5,407 bases of DNA from DATDRS01 sp035291605. Lineage in GTDB: Bacteria > Chloroflexota > Anaerolineae > Anaerolineales > UBA6663. Of the stretch, positions 1 to 4,346 are shown piece after piece. Made by a program: the position numbers and the translations under genes. The stretch's first letter is position 1; the number at the start of each line of letters is the position of its first letter. Below the pieces are notes generated by a model. The model did not search any database. It was not told the DNA's origin and saw only the letters and a list, made by a program, of their open reading frames with translations. The DNA is taken from positions 1 to 5,407 of the forward strand of contig DATDRS010000411.1 of NCBI GenBank assembly GCA_035291605.1. The letters are read 5' to 3'.

Positions 1-552
1 GCCCGCGCCTTAGCCAATCTGCATCAGACGCTCTATCGGCTGCGCCGTGTTCTGGGGGATGAGGTGGTGATTTTGCAGGGGCAGGAATGCCGTTTGGCGC
101 CGGGTCTCAGCCTGGATTACGACGTGGCGCGGTTTGAGGCGCAGGCCCGGCGCGCCTTGGCGTTCGCGCCGGGCGATTGGCGCCGCTTAGAGGCTCTGGC
201 TTCCGGCGTGGAACTCTATACAGGCGAATACCTGGCCGACCTCGCCGTGGATTGGGCTTTGGATCGCCGCCTGGGGTTGAACGATCTTTACGTCCGTCTG
301 CTGAGCGCGTATGCCGATGAATTAATGAGCCTGACCCGCTATGCGGAGGCGCGCGAAATCTTGACCAAGGCGTTGGCCGTCGAAGAGCTGCGCGACGACC
401 TGCATCAAAAGATGCTGGTCTGCCTGGCCGGGCTGGGCCGCCGCCACGAGGTCGTGAATCACTATCGCCGCTACCGTGAAACGTTGCGCACGGCCTTGGG
501 GTTGGACCCGCCGCCGGAGATGAGGGCGCTCTATGCGCGCTTACTCGAATAA
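1..552 (+). CDS. SARP-like transcriptional regulator with C-terminal BTAD domain (5' partial)
   Basis: This reading frame is open from the first base, so the start lies upstream; 183 codons plus TAA are visible. The first ~35 residues (ARALANLHQTLYRLRR, then VLGDEVVILQGQECRLAPG) match the end of an OmpR/SARP winged-helix DNA-binding domain: recognition helix, then beta-hairpin wing. From about visible residue 37 (LDYDVARFEAQARRAL) to the end (LGLDPPPEMRALYARLL) it reads as a bacterial transcriptional activator domain (BTAD), an all-helical TPR-like fold with the usual 'Y.GEYLADL' stretch and the 'D.LHQKML.CLAGLGRR.E....Y..YR..L...LGL.P.PE...LY..LL' ending. Proteins of this type activate transcription from promoters carrying direct repeats. 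The protein ends with the BTAD, so any ATPase or receiver module would have to lie before the window. A GTG at 64 is inside the DNA-binding domain and is not the real start. The family call is secure; targets and effector are not visible. Confidence 0.9.
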   Translation, partial: ARALANLHQTLYRLRRVLGDEVVILQGQECRLAPGLSLDYDVARFEAQARRALAFAPGDWRRLEALASGVELYTGEYLADLAVDWALDRRLGLNDLYVRLLSAYADELMSLTRYAEAREILTKALAVEELRDDLHQKMLVCLAGLGRRHEVVNHYRRYRETLRTALGLDPPPEMRALYARLLE

Positions 553-557
553 ACATA

Positions 558-587
558 AACGGGCTGGCCCTGCAGGGCCAGCCCGTT
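558..587 (+). terminator. Perfect palindromic hairpin, probable intrinsic terminator
   Basis: Five bases after the regulator's stop codon, AACGGGCTGGCCC (558-570) is exactly mirrored by GGGCCAGCCCGTT (575-587) around a TGCA loop. The loop is itself palindromic, so all 30 bases form one perfect palindrome. The stem is GC-rich with an A-rich 5' flank (AAACATAAAC) and a modest T-rich 3' flank (GTTGTTTGT, no long T run). It most likely ends the SARP transcript and separates it from the next gene. The weak T tract makes the efficiency uncertain. A protein-bound operator is the alternative, but position and shape favour a terminator. Confidence 0.75.
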
Positions 588-595
588 GTTTGTGC

Positions 596-614
596 CTGTG
601 AGTTTTCTGTGAGT
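596..614 (+). repeat. 8-bp direct repeat with 11-bp period, candidate SARP operator
   Basis: CTGTGAGT occurs at 596-603 and again exactly at 607-614, so the copies start 11 bp apart, one helical turn. SARP-family activators are known to bind short direct repeats with 11-bp spacing that overlap the -35 region of their target promoters. Here the pair covers the position where a -35 would sit relative to the TAGGGT at 625-630, and the would-be -35 (602-607, GTTTTC) is poor, as expected for an activator-dependent promoter. The repeat differs from the TCGAG-type heptamers of Streptomyces, and the gap to the -10 (10-11 bp) is slightly longer than the 8 bp usually described. The repeat itself is certain; its role is inferred. 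Confidence 0.45.
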
Positions 615-624
615 GGTGAAGGTG

Positions 625-630
625 TAGGGT
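625..630 (+). promoter_or_regulatory. Weak -10-like element TAGGGT upstream of the small membrane peptide gene
   Basis: TAGGGT fits the TAxxxT core of a primary-sigma -10 element but is otherwise GC-rich. It follows the direct-repeat pair and would place transcription start near 637, giving a leader of only about 16 nt before the ATG at 653, with the AGGAG inside it. The terminator ending at 587 implies that the downstream cluster needs its own promoter, which makes one here likely. This exact hexamer is a tentative choice. Confidence 0.3.
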
Positions 631-640
631 GGGGGTATTC

Positions 641-645
641 AGGAG
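641..645 (+). promoter_or_regulatory. Ribosome binding site AGGAG for the 653 start
   Basis: AGGAG ends 7 nt before the ATG at 653, an ideal spacing. It decides the start of the small gene: an in-frame GTG at 629 would add eight residues, but it lies upstream of this site and overlaps the proposed -10. Confidence 0.75.
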
Positions 646-652
646 ACCCCCT

Positions 653-844
653 ATGCCAAACTACACCCTTCCACTCACTTTTCGTTTATCGCAGGCCGCG
701 CTCTGGCTGGCCGCACATCCTTCCCTGGCGCGGGCCGCGCTGGTGATCCTGCCGCTCACCGCAGCCCTCGTCGCCGCCCTGTTGGCGCACAACCCGGCCT
801 ATGCCTGCCCGGCCGGCTCCACAAGCTGCGCGACCGGCGGCTGA
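653..844 (+). CDS. Small membrane/exported peptide with Cys-Gly-Ser-Thr tail, unknown family
   Basis: A 63-residue protein that I do not recognise. Residues 1-27 are mildly amphipathic, with Arg11 and Arg27 as the positive charges. Residues 28-45 (ALVILPLTAALVAALLAH) form one strongly hydrophobic segment, and AYA at 49-51 is a good signal peptidase I motif. Cleavage there would release a 12-residue tail, CPAGSTSCATGG, with two cysteines six residues apart and a terminal Gly-Gly. The charges before the hydrophobic segment predict the N-terminus inside and the tail outside. An ATG with a well-spaced AGGAG and its own upstream regulatory stretch support a real gene despite the small size. It sits after a SARP regulator and 118 nt before an NHLP-like gene and a membrane sensor. 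It may be a secreted signal peptide, a small membrane protein or a ribosomally made peptide precursor. No modification enzyme is visible in the window, so the precursor reading is only a possibility. Confidence 0.6.
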   Translation: MPNYTLPLTFRLSQAALWLAAHPSLARAALVILPLTAALVAALLAHNPAYACPAGSTSCATGG

Positions 845-857
845 TTCACACCTGTTT

Positions 858-890
858 CTCTTTACCGCTCTGAGGGAGGCGAGCGAAGAG
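858..890 (+). other. RNA hairpin 1 in the leader between the two small genes
   Basis: CTCTT (858-862) pairs with AAGAG (886-890), and CGCTC (866-870) pairs with GAGCG (881-885). This gives a 10-bp stem interrupted by a 3-nt bulge (TAC, 863-865) and closed by a purine-rich 10-nt loop (871-880) containing GGGAG. It starts 14 nt after the stop codon of the small peptide gene and is not followed by a T run, so it is not an obvious terminator. It could stabilise or process the mRNA or belong to a structured leader. Confidence 0.5.
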
Positions 891-902
891 TCAGGAGCAT
901 CG

Positions 903-924
903 GGGCGTCTCTCCCGAGACGCCC
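903..924 (+). other. RNA hairpin 2 in the leader between the two small genes
   Basis: GGGCGTCTC (903-911) and GAGACGCCC (916-924) form a perfect 9-bp stem with a TCCC tetraloop. No T tract follows (TGGTGCGGCC), so standard intrinsic termination is unlikely. Its loop sequence is complementary to GGGA in the loop of the preceding hairpin. A third short inverted repeat, GTCAA/TTGAC (939-943 with 947-951), ends right at the ribosome binding site. I do not recognise the arrangement as a known riboswitch class. Confidence 0.6.
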
Positions 925-951
925 TGGTGCGGCCGTGCGTCAACGCTTGAC

Positions 952-957
952 AGGAGG
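952..957 (+). promoter_or_regulatory. Strong ribosome binding site AGGAGG for the NHLP-like gene
   Basis: AGGAGG sits 5 nt before the ATG at 963 and is directly preceded by the small inverted repeat 939-951. It is the best Shine-Dalgarno in the window. The downstream sensor has none of comparable quality, so its translation may depend on ribosomes loaded here. Confidence 0.8.
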
Positions 958-962
958 CATTC

Positions 963-1220
963 ATGTCCATTGAGGGATTGCGCGACCTGGTTGGGCAAGG
1001 CGTCGTCAGCGACGAGTTTTGCAAAGGCATCATGAATGGCAAACGCGCCGAGCTGATCGCCAGGTTCGATCTCGACCCTGACGAGATCGCCGCTCTCCTG
1101 GCCATTCGCGCTGACACGTTATATGAATTCGCCGTGGCCGTCGAAAAGTTCTTGAGATCGCGCACGCCTCTGGCGATGAGGCGCAGTCGAGAAGTGGAAG
1201 CCTGGATGATGCTGGAGTAG
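963..1220 (+). CDS. Small helical protein resembling the Os1348-type NHLP (nitrile hydratase leader-like) clan
   Basis: An 85-residue protein starting at an ATG with a strong AGGAGG. Residues 1-64 follow the pattern of the NHLP clan: MSIEGLRDLVGQGVVSDEFC (1-20, 'short helix, then a position-specific D/E-F'), a basic linker with KRAELIARF (27-35), then 'DLDPDEIAALLAI' (36-48, the Leu-x-Pro-x-Glu motif beginning a helix) and a last helix DTLYEFAVAVEKFL (51-64). These leader-like domains derive from the nitrile hydratase alpha subunit. Some serve as leaders of modified peptides, others occur without any core. Here there is no Gly-Gly cleavage site and no Cys/Ser/Thr-rich core; residues 65-85 are a charged tail ending in WMMLE. 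It therefore looks like a stand-alone domain. Its stop TAG shares a base with the sensor's GTG start, so the two are probably translationally coupled and functionally linked. The family call rests on pattern memory and needs an HMM search. Confidence 0.7.
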   Translation: MSIEGLRDLVGQGVVSDEFCKGIMNGKRAELIARFDLDPDEIAALLAIRADTLYEFAVAVEKFLRSRTPLAMRRSREVEAWMMLE

Positions 1221-4200
1221 TGAGGGCGCTGATTGGCCGATATTTCAGCCAGGAACTTGTGCTTCGCTCTCCTTTTGCCAGTCTCCGCGCTCGTTTGCTG
1301 TGGCTCGTGCTCATGGCCATTCTCCCGGCCATGGGCCTGGTGTTGTATACCGGCTTAGAGCAGCGTCGAGAAGCCGCTGCCCAGGCGAAAGACGAGGCCC
1401 TGCGCCTGGTCCGAGTGGCTTCGGCCAACCAGGCGCAGTTGATCGAGGGCGCGCGCCAACTCCTCATCGCCCTGGCGGAACTCCCAGAGGTGCGCGGCGG
1501 GGATCCGGCGGCCTGCCATGCCCTTTTCAACGCCCTGCTGAACCAATATTCCCTCTACGCCAATTTAGGCGTGGCTAGTCCGAACGGCGACGTGTGGTGC
1601 AGCGCCGTGCCGCTCACAGGCCGCGTCAACATATCTGACCGCGTCTATTTTCGGCGGGCGCAGAAGACGCACGGCTTCGCCGTCGGCGACTATCAAATCG
1701 GGCGTATCACCGGCAAGGCCACGGTGAATTTCGGCTACCCCGCCCTCGATGCGTCGGGAGATGTGTCGGGAGTGGTTTTCGCGGCGCTCGACTTGACCTG
1801 GCTTAACCAACTGGCGGCCGAAGCCCAACTGCCGGCTGGAGCGGCGCTGACCGTGATTGACCGGGCAGGGACGATCCTGGCTCGATATCCCGATCCAGAG
1901 CAGTGGGTGGGTAAGGTCGTGTCCGATGCGCTCCTCCTCAGCGTGATCGCCGCCGGTCCCGACGAAGGCACAACGGAGGCGACCGGCGTGGATGGCGTCG
2001 GACGTTTGTACGCTTTCGCGCCCTTAGGCGGCGCGCTCGATGCAGACGGCGTTTACGTGAGTGTGGGCGTCCCCAGCCAGGTCGCCTTTGCCGAGGTTAA
2101 TCGCCTGCTGGCCACAAACGTCATCGGGCTAGGGGGCATCGGCCTGCTGGCTTTCGTCGCAGCGTGGGTTGGGGGCGAACTCTTCATCCTGCGCCGGGTC
2201 AAAGCGCTGGTGAACGCCGCGCGGCGGTTGTCGGCGGGCGATCTGAGCGCGCGCACGCATCTGCCCTACGGCAGCGGGGAAATCAGCCATCTGGCCCGCG
2301 CCTTTGACCAGATGGCTGAAACGTTGGAGCGGCAGGAGGTCGAACGACGGCAGGCGGACGAGGCGCTGCGCGCGAGCGAAGAGCGTTATCGCAGCCTGGT
2401 CGAGAGCGCCCGCGATGTCATCTTCACCCTGGACGTGGATGGCGCGATCACTTCGCTGAACCCCGCGTTTGAAATCACCACCGGCCTGGCTCGCCAGGAT
2501 TGGCTGGGGAAAGTTTTTCATCCCCTGCTTCATCCTCACGATCTGTCCGGAGGCCTGGACTTGCTCCGGCAAGTCGTGCAGGGCGAAACGCCGCCTGCGT
2601 TTGAAGTGCGCGTGGTCAACCGGGCAGGAAATTACCTTGTCCTGGAGATCACGCTCACCCCTCGAATCCAGAGTGGGGAAGTCGTCGGCGCCTTGGGCAT
2701 TGCCCGCGACATCACCGAGCGCAAGCAGGCCGAGGATGAAATCCACCGTCATGCGGCCCGCGCCGAAGCGTTGGCTCGCATCGCCGCCCGTCTCAATGCT
2801 CAACTCAACCTGGAGGCCGTGCTGAACGCGGTGTGTGAGGAAGCCGCTTATGCGTTGAACGTTCCGGCGGCCTCGGTCGCGCTGTACGAACCCGTCCAGG
2901 ACGAAATCCGGCTGGCTCTTACTCTGGGCCTGCCGCCTGATTACCGCCAGCATCACCGGCCGGTGCCGCGCGCCCTTTACGATCAATACGCCCGGCGGTT
3001 CGGGCCATTGATAGTCTTTCCTGATGTGCGCGCCGAGGCAAATTTGCCAAACGCCGAACTCTATGCCCGATATGACATCCACACGATCGCCTGCGCCGGC
3101 CTGATGCGCGATGAGCAACTGATCGGCACGCTCAACGTCTACACCCTGGGCGAAACACGCATTTTCAGTGAGGACGAACTCACCTTGTTGAAAAGCCTGG
3201 CGGCTCAGGCCACGCAGGCGATTGTCAACGCGCGCCTGTTTTACGACGCGCAGCAGCGTCTTCAGCAAGTGCAGGCCTTGCGGACGATTGACACGGCGAT
3301 CACGGCCAGCCTTGACCTGCGCCTGACCCTGAACGTCGTCCTGGATCAGACGACGACGCAGCTGCAGGTGGATGGCGCTGACGTGCTGTTGTTCAACCCG
3401 CACAGTCAGACGCTGGTCTATGCGGCCGGGCGCGGCTTCCGGACCGGGGCGCTCCAGCATACGCGCCTGCGGCTGGGCGAGGGGCATGCTGGCCTGGCGG
3501 CGCTGGAACGTCGTCTGGTTCACATTCCTGATCTGCGCGAGGCCGAAGATGCGTTTCCGCGCGCCCCGTTGTTGAAGGACGAAAGTTTTGTCAGCTACTA
3601 CGGCGTCCCACTCGTCGCTAAGGGCCAGGTCAAAGGCGTGCTGGAGATCTTTCATCGGGCGCCGTTGGCCTCGGACCCGGATTGGAGGGAGTTTCTCGAA
3701 ACCCTGGCCGGGCAGGCGGCCATCGCCGTTGACAGCGCCGAACTGTTCGACAGCCTGCAACGCATGAATGTCGAACTGATGATGGCCTACGACGCCACGA
3801 TTGAGGGCTGGTCGCGCGCGCTCGACCTGCGCGACAAGGAAACCGAGGGCCACACGCAGCGCGTCACCGAGATGACCGTGAGACTCGCTCGCACGATTGG
3901 AATGCATGAAGAGGACATCGTCCACATCCGCCGGGGCGCGCTCCTCCACGACATCGGCAAGATGGGGGTCCCGGACGCGATTCTGCTCAAACCCGGCAAG
4001 CTCACCGACGCCGAGTGGGAGGTGATGCGCAAGCACCCGGTGTATGCCTACGCACTGCTCTCGCCCATCACCTTCCTGCGCCCGGCGCTCGATATTCCGT
4101 ATTGTCATCACGAAAAGTGGGATGGGACCGGCTACCCGCGCGGGTTGAAGGGGGATCTCATTCCGCTTGCGGCGCGGCTGTTTGCGGTCGCCGACGTGTG

Positions 4201-4339
4201 GGACGCGCTCCGCTCCGATCGCCCCTACCGCGCGGGCTGGCCCGAAGAAAAAGTGCGCGCCTACCTCCGCGAGCAGACCGGGACGCACTTTGAACCGGAG
4301 GCTATGGAGGTGTTTTTGAAAGTGACGCACAGCGATTGA
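1220..4339 (+). CDS. Membrane sensor dCache-HAMP-PAS-GAF-GAF-HD-GYP, predicted c-di-GMP phosphodiesterase
   Basis: A 1039-residue protein. In order: transmembrane helix 24-44; an extracytoplasmic dCache-like sensor 45-295, with the SDRVYFRRA (139-147) and 'GDYQIGRITGKATVNFGYP' (156-174) signatures and Cys99/Cys127 as a possible disulfide; transmembrane helix 298-317; HAMP ~319-372; PAS 385-500 ending in DITERKQAE; GAF ~515-675; a second GAF ~685-845; HD-GYP 850-1036. The catalytic set is complete: H878 in GHTQRV, H910-D911 in HDIGK, H939 in KHP, H963-H964, D968, GYP 971-973 and D992/D995 before RPYR. By family knowledge it should hydrolyse cyclic di-GMP at the inner face of the membrane, gated by an external ligand. 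There is no GGDEF or kinase domain. The usual Gly of HPxxG is Ala here, which I believe is common in one HD-GYP subgroup. The GTG start overlaps the preceding stop and GGAG is only 2 nt away. A GTG at 1259 behind AGGA (1251-1254) would keep all domains and is an alternative. Confidence 0.93.
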   Translation: MRALIGRYFSQELVLRSPFASLRARLLWLVLMAILPAMGLVLYTGLEQRREAAAQAKDEALRLVRVASANQAQLIEGARQLLIALAELPEVRGGDPAACHALFNALLNQYSLYANLGVASPNGDVWCSAVPLTGRVNISDRVYFRRAQKTHGFAVGDYQIGRITGKATVNFGYPALDASGDVSGVVFAALDLTWLNQLAAEAQLPAGAALTVIDRAGTILARYPDPEQWVGKVVSDALLLSVIAAGPDEGTTEATGVDGVGRLYAFAPLGGALDADGVYVSVGVPSQVAFAEVNRLLATNVIGLGGIGLLAFVAAWVGGELFILRRVKALVNAARRLSAGDLSARTHLPYGSGEISHLARAFDQMAETLERQEVERRQADEALRASEERYRSLVESARDVIFTLDVDGAITSLNPAFEITTGLARQDWLGKVFHPLLHPHDLSGGLDLLRQVVQGETPPAFEVRVVNRAGNYLVLEITLTPRIQSGEVVGALGIARDITERKQAEDEIHRHAARAEALARIAARLNAQLNLEAVLNAVCEEAAYALNVPAASVALYEPVQDEIRLALTLGLPPDYRQHHRPVPRALYDQYARRFGPLIVFPDVRAEANLPNAELYARYDIHTIACAGLMRDEQLIGTLNVYTLGETRIFSEDELTLLKSLAAQATQAIVNARLFYDAQQRLQQVQALRTIDTAITASLDLRLTLNVVLDQTTTQLQVDGADVLLFNPHSQTLVYAAGRGFRTGALQHTRLRLGEGHAGLAALERRLVHIPDLREAEDAFPRAPLLKDESFVSYYGVPLVAKGQVKGVLEIFHRAPLASDPDWREFLETLAGQAAIAVDSAELFDSLQRMNVELMMAYDATIEGWSRALDLRDKETEGHTQRVTEMTVRLARTIGMHEEDIVHIRRGALLHDIGKMGVPDAILLKPGKLTDAEWEVMRKHPVYAYALLSPITFLRPALDIPYCHHEKWDGTGYPRGLKGDLIPLAARLFAVADVWDALRSDRPYRAGWPEEKVRAYLREQTGTHFEPEAMEVFLKVTHSD

Positions 4340-4346
4340 CGGGAGT

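Noticed and set aside
107..556. Open frame of 149 codons antisense to the SARP gene
   Set aside because: Pro/Arg/Gly-rich translation without domain character, opposite a clear BTAD domain and extending into the terminator.
629..652. Upstream GTG start for the small membrane peptide
   Set aside because: It lies before the AGGAG at 641-645 and overlaps the -10-like element; the ATG at 653 has ideal RBS spacing.
903..924. Second leader hairpin as an intrinsic terminator
   Set aside because: The stem is good, but the following bases are TGGTGCGGCC with no T tract.
947..952. Perfect TTGACA -35 hexamer before the NHLP-like gene
   Set aside because: No -10-like sequence occurs 16-18 bp downstream (969-976 reads ATTGAGGG), and such a promoter would start transcription inside the coding sequence. 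The bases are better explained as part of the inverted repeat 939-951.
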